Part shown: in pieces, positions 1 through 5,859 of the stretch | How the letters are laid out: each line of letters starts with the position of its first letter | Numbering within the stretch: position 1 is the first letter of the stretch | Source of the DNA: Hyphomicrobiales bacterium | Lineage (GTDB): Bacteria; Pseudomonadota; Alphaproteobacteria; Rhizobiales; Aestuariivirgaceae | Reading direction: 5' to 3' | NCBI GenBank assembly: GCA_003151375.1 | Contig: PLXI01000067.1 | Coordinates: forward strand, 453-11,130 | DNA length: 10,678 nt | Notes under the pieces: generated by a model | The model's input: only the letters and a program-made list of their open reading frames with translations | Told to the model about the DNA's origin: nothing | Databases searched by the model: none | Position numbers and translations under genes: made by a program

Positions 1-63
1 GTAGACGGTGCGAAGTTTGCCAACTTCGGAATAAACCCCAAGGGTTCGTTTTTGAATTGTCAT
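1..63 (-). CDS. arcA: Arginine deiminase, N-terminal 21 residues (cut by window edge)
   Basis: The minus strand from an ATG at 63 reads 21 open codons to the window edge. The peptide contains LGVYSEVGKLRTVY, which matches the conserved start of bacterial arginine deiminases (a GVxSExGxLRxV segment preceding the catalytic domain). The enzyme hydrolyses arginine to citrulline and ammonia, the first step of the cytoplasmic arginine deiminase pathway. Its ATG overlaps the stop of arcD as ATGA, so the two genes should be cotranscribed and translationally coupled. The nearest purine-rich stretch (AGGAG) lies about 13 bases upstream, too far to be a good ribosome site on its own, which fits coupling. 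Only the N-terminus is visible, so catalytic residues cannot be checked. arcB and arcC would be expected beyond the edge, but that is inference. Confidence 0.88.
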   Translation of the reverse strand, partial: MTIQKRTLGVYSEVGKLRTVY

Positions 64-1511
64 GATGCACTCAGAGCTCCTGTCCACATAAGGTATCCAG
101 CGACAGCCGCCGCGACGACGAGTCCAACAGCAATTAAACCTTCGACAGCAGTAAATGCTTTTTCTCCGCCTGCGTTACGTGCCCACCAATAGACCAGAAT
201 TCCGGGAGCGTAGAGCAAGGCACACATCAGGAGGTATTGCGAGCCCGCTGCATAAATCAGCCAGATACCAAAAATGGTCGCCACTAAGCCAACAAACATA
301 TCTTTGTTGCGACCTTCGGTTAGCCCATAGCTTTCGCCTGTCATTGCAAGTTTGAAAGCATAGGCGCCGGAAAGAACGTAAGGCACGAGGATGGCGGTAG
401 ATGCGATATAGAACAACGATAGATAGGTGGAATTGAAATAATATGTGATGATCAGAAATATCTGAACAGCTATGTTTGTGATCCACAACGAACCAGCTGG
501 TGAGCCATTGTTATTTTCTTTGGCAAACAGCCTCGGCATCATGCCTTCTTTGGCAGCACGATAGGGAATTTCTGCGGCAAACAATGTCCAGCTGAGAAAA
601 GCGCCGGTGACCGATATAACAATACCAATACGCACCAGCACGGAACCCCAAGGGCCCACTGCTTTTTCAAGAACGTTAGCCATAGAGGCAGCGGCGGGTA
701 GTGCGCCAAGTTCAGGCTGGGTCATCACGCCGAATGACAGCATCGAAACCAACAAATAAATTATCAACGCGCCAACAAATCCAATAATCGTTGCTTTACC
801 AATGTCGGAGCGCTTCTCAGCGCGAGCGGAAACCACACTGGCACCTTCGATGCCGATAAACACCCAGAGCGTCACCAACATTGTGCTTTTCACTTGCGTC
901 ATCACGCCGCCAAGTGTTGGCGTTGCAGCACCCCAAAAATCGAAATTGAATGTTGACAACTTAAATACCAACAGCATAGCAACAATGAAAATAGCGATTG
1001 GGACCATTTTTGCGATCGTTGTAACCACATTGATGATTGCAGCTTGACGCACACCCATCAAGATCGTGGTGTGAACAGCCCAAAGTAATATGGAGGCTCC
1101 CACAATCGCCTGCCAAGTATTGCCCTCAGCACCAAAGATCGGAAAAAAATAACTCAGCGCTCCAAATATCAATACGACATAAGAAACATTGCCAATCCAC
1201 GCACTCAGCCAATAGCCCCAGGCACTGTTGAAACCGACAAAATCGCCAAAGCCCGCCCGTGCGTAAGCATATGGGCCAGCATCCAGATTTGGCTTTCGCA
1301 TAGAGAGGCTTTGATACACAAATGCCAGCGCCAGCATGCCAACACCCGCAATCAACCATCCAATCATCACAGCACCTGGCGAAGCGCCCTTGGCCATGTT
1401 TTGTGGCAGGCTTGAAACACCCCCGCCCAACATAGAGCCGATAACAAGTGCGATGAGCGAGATAAGGCCGAGCTTTTCGCTGCCCTTCACAGCGGTGGTA
1501 GTTGAGCTCAC
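60..1511 (-). CDS. arcD: Arginine/ornithine antiporter, APC family (ArcD/YdgI type)
   Basis: This is a polytopic inner-membrane antiporter that imports arginine and exports ornithine for the arginine deiminase pathway. From the start chosen here it is 483 residues, usual for this APC group, with about 12 hydrophobic segments. The first membrane helix carries the glycine-rich GSMLGGGV motif at residues 25-32. It is followed by SLPQNMA, KPNLDAGPYAYARAGFGD and SAWGYWLSAWIGNVSY, all closely resembling E. coli YdgI and Pseudomonas ArcD. The frame is open back to an ATG at 1640, but I prefer the GTG at 1511. It gives MSSTTTAVKGSEKLGL, directly before the conserved domain, with GAGG 11 bases upstream. 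The stretch 1512-1640 also holds a perfect EcfG-type promoter and a dyad. The stop overlaps the arcA ATG. Family is nearly certain; substrate follows from homology and the arcA neighbour. Confidence 0.93.
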   Translation of the reverse strand: MSSTTTAVKGSEKLGLISLIALVIGSMLGGGVSSLPQNMAKGASPGAVMIGWLIAGVGMLALAFVYQSLSMRKPNLDAGPYAYARAGFGDFVGFNSAWGYWLSAWIGNVSYVVLIFGALSYFFPIFGAEGNTWQAIVGASILLWAVHTTILMGVRQAAIINVVTTIAKMVPIAIFIVAMLLVFKLSTFNFDFWGAATPTLGGVMTQVKSTMLVTLWVFIGIEGASVVSARAEKRSDIGKATIIGFVGALIIYLLVSMLSFGVMTQPELGALPAAASMANVLEKAVGPWGSVLVRIGIVISVTGAFLSWTLFAAEIPYRAAKEGMMPRLFAKENNNGSPAGSLWITNIAVQIFLIITYYFNSTYLSLFYIASTAILVPYVLSGAYAFKLAMTGESYGLTEGRNKDMFVGLVATIFGIWLIYAAGSQYLLMCALLYAPGILVYWWARNAGGEKAFTAVEGLIAVGLVVAAAVAGYLMWTGALSAS

Positions 1512-1542
1512 GATTTTTGTTCCCTCAATGGTCTCACGAATA

Positions 1543-1567
1543 CCGTTGTGATCCACAATCACAACGG
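1543..1567. promoter_or_regulatory. Dyad, putative operator over the arcD promoter
   Basis: A perfect inverted repeat with 10-base arms (CCGTTGTGAT at 1543-1552 and ATCACAACGG at 1558-1567) is separated by 5 bases. It covers the -10 element of the predicted arcD promoter and the likely transcription start, where a bound repressor would block initiation. No T-run follows, so it is not a terminator. The TGTGA and TCACA half-sites resemble CRP/FNR-family sites, but the spacing is 7 rather than 6 bases and it is not an FNR box (TTGAT-N4-ATCAA). The regulator is unknown. In the transcript it could also fold as a hairpin. Confidence 0.55.
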
Positions 1568-1587
1568 CAAAAGGCCATTTAAGTTCC
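1563..1587 (-). promoter_or_regulatory. EcfG-type stress promoter of arcD-arcA
   Basis: On the minus strand GGAAC (1587-1583) is followed after exactly 16 bases by CGTT (1566-1563), a perfect match to the alphaproteobacterial EcfG consensus GGAAC-N16/17-CGTT. The -10 element lies about 50 bases before the GTG start at 1511, leaving a leader of roughly 45 bases. The motif and spacing are seen; use by EcfG is inferred. Confidence 0.7.
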
Positions 1588-1760
1588 ACACTATATTGTG
1601 CCGACATGTGACCGAAGAAATAGAGAATCCATTTCTGCATACGTCGATATGTTGAAAGAATATATGCATCGGCTCAGTTTCTTGGAACCATTTGTCGCTT
1701 TTTTAGTCTCAGTTGAATCGATGAAGCAAGATCACTTGCTGCGAGGAAAAGGAGAAGACA

Positions 1761-2042
1761 ATGATAAATTTTCTGACGACAGTGCCAAAATCTTTAATTG
1801 TGGCCTTGGGTTTGGGGAGCATGACTTTGCTATCAGGCTGTGTTGCAGACGGTAATGTCTATGCCCAGCCTGCGGGTTACGGTTATAATAACGGCTGGCA
1901 TCACCATCATCATCACATGATGGGTGTTGGCGGCGTAGGTATTTCACTGGGATTGGGCACCGGTATGCATAGTGGCATGCACAGAGGTATGCACAGAGGC
2001 ATGCTTCATGGGCATCATTGTGCAGTTGGTGTCGTCTGCTGA
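1761..2042 (+). CDS. Small histidine/methionine-rich lipoprotein
   Basis: This 93-residue protein is preceded by GGAG six bases before the ATG. It begins with a short polar start, a hydrophobic core (about residues 11-25) and a lipobox L24-S25-G26-C27, so it should be cleaved and lipidated at Cys27. The mature part is only 67 residues. It contains six consecutive histidines (47-52) followed by MM, a glycine-rich linker, and repeated MHxG units (about 69-81) ending in HGHH and two cysteines (87, 93). Such His/Met clusters commonly bind copper, nickel or zinc, so a periplasmic metal-binding role is possible, but I recognise no named family. It stands alone between arcD (divergent) and DUF3775 (convergent), with a terminator hairpin just after it. 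The low-complexity composition leaves family assignment open; expression is supported by the ribosome site, lipobox and terminator. Confidence 0.75.
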   Translation: MINFLTTVPKSLIVALGLGSMTLLSGCVADGNVYAQPAGYGYNNGWHHHHHHMMGVGGVGISLGLGTGMHSGMHRGMHRGMLHGHHCAVGVVC

Positions 2043-2399
2043 TTAAAGCTTACATGTGATAATCGCTTCAGCCCTGCAGCCGATATTCGGATGCGGGGCA
2101 TTTGCTTTCGGCCGGATGGGATTGTGTAGTTCAGAGCGGTCTGGGAAGTGAGGCAACGAGCATCTCAGTGAGTTGTCGTGCAAAATCGCAAGCTAGATAC
2201 AAAAAAAATAGTGCCTGCTGTCTTTCGACTAGGGGCTCTATTTTCTGTCGCGCAAAGATTCTCGGCAAAGAAGAAATCTTCGCATCAACTCCGATTACAT
2301 GATATCGGCGCAGTACGCCTTTTCTTGTGCTGTGCGGTGCTTGTAAGAAATCTTGCAGACAGAAGTAATATAATCACGATCTTCCGCAGCCAAACTCTT
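2043..2399. other. Intergenic region between convergent genes
   Basis: The region lies between the ends of the lipoprotein gene and the DUF3775 gene. Apart from the terminator hairpin at 2071-2099 I see nothing convincing. Short open frames on the plus strand (2102-2302 and 2178-2432) have no recognisable protein features and no good ribosome site. One of them runs into the 3' end of the DUF3775 gene. Confidence 0.6.
2071..2105 (+). terminator. Rho-independent-like terminator after the lipoprotein gene
   Basis: A strong stem-loop begins 29 bases after the stop codon. Bases 2071-2078 pair with 2092-2099 (one G-U), then a single G/A mismatch, then CCGA (2080-2083) pairs with TCGG (2087-2090) around a three-base loop. 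It is followed by a modest T-run (ATTTGCTTT). The stem is very stable but the T-run is short, so termination is likely rather than certain. It could also act on transcripts arriving from the convergent DUF3775 gene. Confidence 0.65.
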
Positions 2400-2840
2400 T
2401 CAATGGCTATCCAAATAATCTTGCAGCGATAGATTGAATTGCGACAGACCTTCTTGAAGAAAATCACTTACCAATGGAATCTCGATGACATAACTCGGGA
2501 TATGCTGTCTGCCAATTTGGCCCGCTTCCTGTCTTGCTTCTTTCCATTCACTCAAAGTGAAATCACCACGACCAACAAAAATCAATGCAATGAGGTCAGC
2601 TTGTTCATCGTCATTCAGATCGTGGATGGCCGAGACGAGTTCGCGGCGCGTATCGTCAGAAGGTCCAAACTCCAATGCATCAACGCTTTCGTCGTCACTT
2701 GGATTAGAGCCACTATCGGGATCTGTTTGTGGAACTTTTGCGTCGAACTCGCGCGCTTTGAGGAGGATCGCAAAGGCGCTATCGGGCGTGATTGTTAAAA
2801 TGGGAAGGGGCGGCTCGCTTGCGTGGACCGAAATATTCAT
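2400..2840 (-). CDS. DUF3775 family protein
   Basis: This 146-residue, acidic, soluble protein has no signal peptide or membrane segment. It matches the DUF3775 family seen in Alphaproteobacteria: LTITPDSAFAILLKAREFDAK near the N-terminus, the acidic TDPDSGSNPSDDESVDALE stretch, then LVSAIHDLNDDEQADLIALIFVGRGD, and a helical C-terminal part (SYVIEIPLVSDFLQEGL). No biochemical function is known to me for this family. The start is supported by AGAAGG eight bases before the ATG. The gene is monocistronic, divergent from the Ala-rich/HdeD unit, and has an EcfG-like promoter at 2872-2896, suggesting stress induction. Family assignment is by recalled motif pattern, not by search. Confidence 0.85.
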   Translation of the reverse strand: MNISVHASEPPLPILTITPDSAFAILLKAREFDAKVPQTDPDSGSNPSDDESVDALEFGPSDDTRRELVSAIHDLNDDEQADLIALIFVGRGDFTLSEWKEARQEAGQIGRQHIPSYVIEIPLVSDFLQEGLSQFNLSLQDYLDSH

Positions 2841-2871
2841 TTCAAATGCCTTCTTTCATTTCAGTACTTTA

Positions 2872-2896
2872 AATGAGTGAGAAATGAATTTGTTCC
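2872..2896 (-). promoter_or_regulatory. EcfG-like promoter of the DUF3775 gene
   Basis: On the minus strand GGAAC (2896-2892) is followed after 16 bases by CATT (2875-2872), three of four matches to the CGTT -10 consensus. It ends about 31 bases before the ATG at 2840, a suitable position. Its -35 box forms one arm of the palindrome at 2892-2911. Confidence 0.45.
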
Positions 2897-2906
2897 GCAG
2901 CGCAAC

Positions 2907-2931
2907 GGAACTGATTGAGGTTTCGTTCGTG
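2907..2931 (+). promoter_or_regulatory. EcfG-like promoter, upstream copy facing the Ala-rich protein gene
   Basis: GGAAC (2907-2911) is followed after 16 bases by CGTG (2928-2931), three of four matches in the -10 element. It points toward the gene at 3108 but lies about 175 bases away. A perfect copy at 2978-3002 sits between, so this would be a secondary start at best. Confidence 0.3.
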
Positions 2932-2977
2932 CGGTATCATCACCAGCGAGCTATTGTCTAAAGAGCAGACCGTTTCA

Positions 2978-3002
2978 GGAACCATTCTTCGATCGGTGCG
3001 TT
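2978..3002 (+). promoter_or_regulatory. EcfG-type stress promoter of the Ala-rich protein/HdeD unit
   Basis: GGAAC (2978-2982) is followed after exactly 16 bases by CGTT (2999-3002), a perfect consensus match on the plus strand. The start codon is at 3108, which predicts a leader of roughly 95 bases carrying the inverted repeat at 3031-3055. Motif and spacing are seen; sigma factor use is inferred. Confidence 0.7.
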
Positions 3003-3030
3003 AATCCAACGACAATAAGCTTATGAGCGA

Positions 3031-3055
3031 GATGCTCAGTATTTGATTGAGCATC
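3031..3055 (+). repeat. Inverted repeat in the leader of the Ala-rich protein gene
   Basis: GATGCTCA (3031-3038) and TGAGCATC (3048-3055) are perfect inverted arms with a 9-base spacer. The repeat lies downstream of the predicted transcription start and about 50 bases before the ATG. No T-run follows, so it is not a terminator. It may be a leader hairpin or an operator; nothing in the sequence decides between these. Confidence 0.4.
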
Positions 3056-3107
3056 GCGTGGGAGGCTTACATTTCAACAACTTGACCTCATTTAGGAGTT
3101 TCTGAAA

Positions 3108-3656
3108 ATGAAATTGGTTTCACTTATTTTTGTTGCATTACTTTCAGTTAACGCTGCTTCCAATGCAGCTGCTGATGATGCAAATTCAGGATCGTCCGTT
3201 GTCATGAAATCGACTTTGAAGCAAGCCGGCGATGACGCGCTAAAATCAACTCAAGAAACTGTTGCCGCCACGAAACTTGCCCTCTCTGCCTTACAAGTAA
3301 CGCTCAAAGATGCATCTCAGAAAACCGCTCAAGCAACTCAAAAATTGATTCAGGACGTCGAGCAATCTGCCACGCTTACAGACCAGAAAATTACCGCAGC
3401 CAATAAAGCAACCTCTACCGAAGCTACTGCGTTAATGGCCAAGGCCGATGCTGCCGCCAAGCTATCACTTGCAGACGCAAAACGGGCCAACGCGAAAGCA
3501 GCGACATGGATAGACGTCTCGTCTGAATCGGATATGGATGCGATAAAAGTGGCAGCTGCCGATTTGAAGATCGCAGTTACGAAGTCATCAGCGGCCGCTA
3601 TTAACGCCGCAGATGCCGCCACTGCTGCCGCAAAGGAAACTTGGAACAAGCTCTAG
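3108..3656 (+). CDS. Exported alanine-rich helical protein of unknown function
   Basis: This 182-residue protein has a Sec signal peptide: Lys2, a hydrophobic core at about 3-17, and an A-A-A signal peptidase I site giving cleavage before Asp23. The mature 160 residues are dominated by Ala, Lys, Thr, Ser, Asp and Gln, with no cysteine. Patterns such as LKQAGDDALKSTQETVAATKLALSAL predict long amphipathic helices or coiled coil, reminiscent of phasin-like, apolipoprotein-like or LEA-like proteins, but I cannot assign a family. The start has AGGAG nine bases upstream. The HdeD-like gene starts 57 bases after its stop on the same strand, and both follow a perfect EcfG-type promoter at 2978-3002. 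A periplasmic or envelope role under stress is plausible but inferred. A 99-codon open frame antisense to it is a by-product of the Ala-rich codons. Confidence 0.78.
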   Translation: MKLVSLIFVALLSVNAASNAAADDANSGSSVVMKSTLKQAGDDALKSTQETVAATKLALSALQVTLKDASQKTAQATQKLIQDVEQSATLTDQKITAANKATSTEATALMAKADAAAKLSLADAKRANAKAATWIDVSSESDMDAIKVAAADLKIAVTKSSAAAINAADAATAAAKETWNKL

Positions 3657-3713
3657 GTGACCAGCAATCAAACCGACATACGAAGTCTTGCAACTTCAAA
3701 AAGGAATAGTGAC

Positions 3714-4205
3714 ATGAGCATTTCAAAATCCGCCATTGATCTTTCTACAGTCAGAGACGAAGTGCGCAGCAAGTGGGGGTGGTTCGTAGCCTTGGGAGTG
3801 GTGTTTGTGCTTCTGGGGGCTTTTGCCTTCGCTCAGCTGATAACGGCGACAGCGATCACAATCTTTTATATTGGTGCCCTAATGATGATCGGGGGCATTG
3901 TGAATATTGCACATGCCTTTCAGGAGAGGGATTGGCCAAGCTTCTGGGGATGGCTTTTGAGTGGCGTTTTATATGGGGTGGCCGGCATATTTGCTTTTAT
4001 AAACCCATTGCGCGCGGCCTCAACATTGACACTCCTACTTTCCTTCGCCCTTATCGCCGCGGGGTTTATGCGCATCGGGTCAAGTGTGATGATGCGATCT
4101 CATTCGGGTTGGGCTTGGGTTGCTGCATCTGGTCTGGTCACTCTGGCAGGGGTGTTATCTTTATGTTGGGCTGGCCGATCAATGCACTTTGGCTACTGGG
4201 CATGA
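3714..4205 (+). CDS. HdeD/DUF308 family membrane protein, 3' end frameshifted
   Basis: The HdeD family comprises small inner-membrane proteins with about six helices; E. coli HdeD is linked to acid resistance at high cell density. The frame shows KWGWFVALGVVFVLLGAFAF, an ITIFYIGALMMIGGIVNIAHAF segment and WGWLLSGVLYGVAGIFAFINP, all typical of the family. I place the start at the ATG at 3714, with AAAGGA eight bases before it. The frame is open upstream to a GTG at 3657 directly after the previous stop, but that stretch is polar and lacks a ribosome site. The reading frame as given ends at 4205 after an atypical tail (LCWAGRSMHFGYWA). The expected C-terminus is encoded in another frame up to 4279, so one base appears to be missing near 4155-4160. 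As written the product has 163 residues; the restored one would have 188, normal for the family. Confidence 0.85.
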   Translation: MSISKSAIDLSTVRDEVRSKWGWFVALGVVFVLLGAFAFAQLITATAITIFYIGALMMIGGIVNIAHAFQERDWPSFWGWLLSGVLYGVAGIFAFINPLRAASTLTLLLSFALIAAGFMRIGSSVMMRSHSGWAWVAASGLVTLAGVLSLCWAGRSMHFGYWA

Positions 4206-4279
4206 TACTGGCCTTTGATCTCACATTCCAGGGGCTCACAACAATCGTATTAGGCTTTGCACTTAAATCAACTGCCTGA
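4157..4279 (+). pseudogene. Out-of-frame C-terminal part of the HdeD-like gene
   Basis: From 4157 the frame shifted by one base encodes IFMLGWPINALWLLGMILAF and continues to FQGLTTIVLGFALKSTA, ending at a TGA at 4277-4279. This is the conserved last two helices of HdeD/DUF308 proteins (GWP...LW.LG...A.DL...G). Adding one base near 4157, for example TTA-A-TCTTT, joins the two frames into a continuous family-like sequence, V-L-I-F-M-L-G-W-P. The cause is a real one-base deletion, a sequencing error, or less likely recoding: no classical X-XXY-YYZ slippery heptamer is visible. Its stop lies six bases from the stop of the convergent CDF gene. Confidence 0.8.
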
Positions 4280-4285
4280 TCATCA

Positions 4286-5257
4286 TTACGGTTTGATCTT
4301 CGTTTTGAAACGCGTCGAGCGAGCCTTTTGAAACTCGGCCGACGTTTGTGGCTTAATGAACAGTGCTGTTACTTCACGGCGTTGATTGCGAACCTGACGT
4401 TCTATCTCAAGAACCTTTTCTTCGATCTGTGGGGTTCTCAACTCATCAGCAAATTCGATGCTCAGCATCACTACAATCTGTTCGGGCCCGATCTGCCCGG
4501 TGATCATACCATTAGCATGAACCACACCTGGCATTTTTCCGGAGATCGTGAGTATTGAATCGATTACTGATTGATCTGCGGTTTCACCAATGAGCAGCCC
4601 CTTGGTTTCAACCGCGAGTAAGACAGCCGTGGTGGCTAATACGATTGCAATCAGAATAGAGGCAACGCCATCAAGCATGGGCAGCTTCAGCATTATCGAA
4701 AAATAGGTGCCAGCTAGGGCAATGATCAAGCCGATCATGCCTGCCGTGTCTTCGAATAACAGGACAAACTGCGCCGGGTTCTTGCTTATTCTAAATTTGT
4801 TGAACAATTCTCCAAAGTGAAGCGAGCCTTTGAACTGACGCAGTGCCAACCACCACGTGGCTCCATCAAGCAGAGCTGATATTGCAAGTACGACGTAGTT
4901 GACCAATGGATTTTGTATTGGTTCGGGGTTCAATATATGGGAGATGCCCTCATAGAGGGCAACGCCAGCGCCCAAAGCAAACACCAAAACAGCGACGATA
5001 AAACTCCAGAAGTAAATTTCACGGCTATATCCCAATGGATGCGAGTGATCAGGGGCTTGTTCTGCGCGGCGCATGCCATAGAGCAGCAGCAGCGAATTTC
5101 CGGTATCAACCAGCGAATGGATAGCCTCGCTCATCATCGCCGAACTGCCAGTCAATGCCGCAGCTGCAAACTTCGTGATAGCGACGATTAGGCCGCCCAG
5201 AATTCCCGCATAAATAATCCCGCTCGAATTCTGTAAATTGAGATGTCTTTTGGCCAA
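4286..5257 (-). CDS. Cation diffusion facilitator family transporter
   Basis: This is an inner-membrane divalent metal cation/proton antiporter of the CDF family, usually exporting Zn2+, Mn2+, Co2+ or Fe2+ from the cytoplasm. It has 323 residues with about six membrane segments and a cytoplasmic C-terminal domain from roughly residue 215. The helix-2 metal site is H47-x3-D51 in MSEAIHSLVDTGNS. The second site, LFEDTAGMIGL in helix 5, has Glu where the classical HxxxD has His, a pattern of the ZNT9-like subgroup, so metal preference cannot be read off. HSHPLGY after helix 2 is also typical. The start is a TTG at 5257 with GGAGG ten bases upstream; no in-frame ATG fits better. It lies 45 bases after the DCC-family gene and is probably cotranscribed with it. 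The tail (TRFKTKIKP) is basic. Confidence 0.94.
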   Translation of the reverse strand: MAKRHLNLQNSSGIIYAGILGGLIVAITKFAAAALTGSSAMMSEAIHSLVDTGNSLLLLYGMRRAEQAPDHSHPLGYSREIYFWSFIVAVLVFALGAGVALYEGISHILNPEPIQNPLVNYVVLAISALLDGATWWLALRQFKGSLHFGELFNKFRISKNPAQFVLLFEDTAGMIGLIIALAGTYFSIMLKLPMLDGVASILIAIVLATTAVLLAVETKGLLIGETADQSVIDSILTISGKMPGVVHANGMITGQIGPEQIVVMLSIEFADELRTPQIEEKVLEIERQVRNQRREVTALFIKPQTSAEFQKARSTRFKTKIKP

Positions 5258-5302
5258 GCTGACAATTCCTCCATGCAGGAGCGCGTTTAAATATTAAGCC
5301 GG

Positions 5303-5857
5303 CTATTTCGGAATTATATCTGGCTTAGAGGATGATCGACGCGGACTGGCTTTGCGCGAAGTCAATTTTGGAGCCACTTCGGTGCCGCGCCTTGGGCCGA
5401 ATGTGGAACTTAACCATTTTGCAGTCGCAGCAAATGGTCTGACCCAAATGCTTGGTGTGCCACAGCTTTCACAACCAAAAACGGGGCGAACATCGTCCAA
5501 AATAGCATAACCTAAGTTTAACATCATCTGAAATGGGCGATAGCCAAATATAGAAAAGGCGAAACAGCCAGCGAACCATTTCGTATTCGGCAAAATTCGA
5601 AAGACCTCTGCAACGGCTTCTCCTCCGGCTTTCATTGAGGCGTCCGGCATGATGAGATAATTGGTTGCATAGACATCCCAGATATTGAGGTTTGGATTGA
5701 TGAGCTTGAGAGCTTCAGGGTCATCGCCATTTGGTATAAGAATGAGGCTGATCTCGCCTGATTTACTGCGCGCTGACTTTTCCACCCAATGCGCAACACT
5801 GCGGCAGACCCCGCATTCGCCATCGTAAAGAAGGATCGGCTTGGTTTGCTTCGGCAT
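5303..5857 (-). CDS. DCC family (DUF393) thiol-disulfide oxidoreductase-like protein
   Basis: This 184-residue protein has the DUF393 hallmark YDGECGVC at residues 11-18 (Asp12, Cys15, Cys18), a thioredoxin-fold-like family annotated as putative thiol-disulfide oxidoreductases. A middle part (GGEAVAEVFRILPNTKWFAG) matches the family's conserved GxxA...L segment. After the normal domain it has a second Cys pair, C129-x2-C132, in VFGCESCGTPS, and a basic Ser/Lys/Arg-rich tail. There is no signal peptide. The ATG lies two bases after the stop of the thioredoxin-like gene with no clear ribosome site, pointing to translational coupling. The substrate is unknown. Pairing with a thioredoxin suggests redox exchange between the two products, but that is inference from position. 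Confidence 0.9.
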   Translation of the reverse strand: MPKQTKPILLYDGECGVCRSVAHWVEKSARSKSGEISLILIPNGDDPEALKLINPNLNIWDVYATNYLIMPDASMKAGGEAVAEVFRILPNTKWFAGCFAFSIFGYRPFQMMLNLGYAILDDVRPVFGCESCGTPSIWVRPFAATAKWLSSTFGPRRGTEVAPKLTSRKASPRRSSSKPDIIPK

Positions 5858-5859
5858 CG

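Noticed and set aside
1512..1640. N-terminal extension of the arcD frame starting at the ATG at 1640
   Set aside because: It contains a perfect promoter and dyad, lacks family similarity, and a GTG with a ribosome site sits directly before the conserved domain.
1684..1708. GGAACC upstream of the lipoprotein gene as a further EcfG promoter
   Set aside because: At spacing 16 or 17 the -10 element is AGTC or GTCT, at most two of four matches, so it was not listed as a promoter.
2178..2432. 84-codon plus-strand frame between the lipoprotein and DUF3775 genes
   Set aside because: GTG start without ribosome site, no recognisable features, runs into the end of the DUF3775 gene.
3350..3649. 99-codon Ala-rich open frame antisense to the exported protein gene
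   Set aside because: Mirror of GCN/GCA-rich codons; no ribosome site, and the sense frame has a signal peptide and promoter.
3773..4279. 168-codon plus-strand frame as an independent gene
   Set aside because: Only its last part (from about 4157) is real, as the displaced end of the HdeD-like gene; the earlier part is out-of-frame translation.
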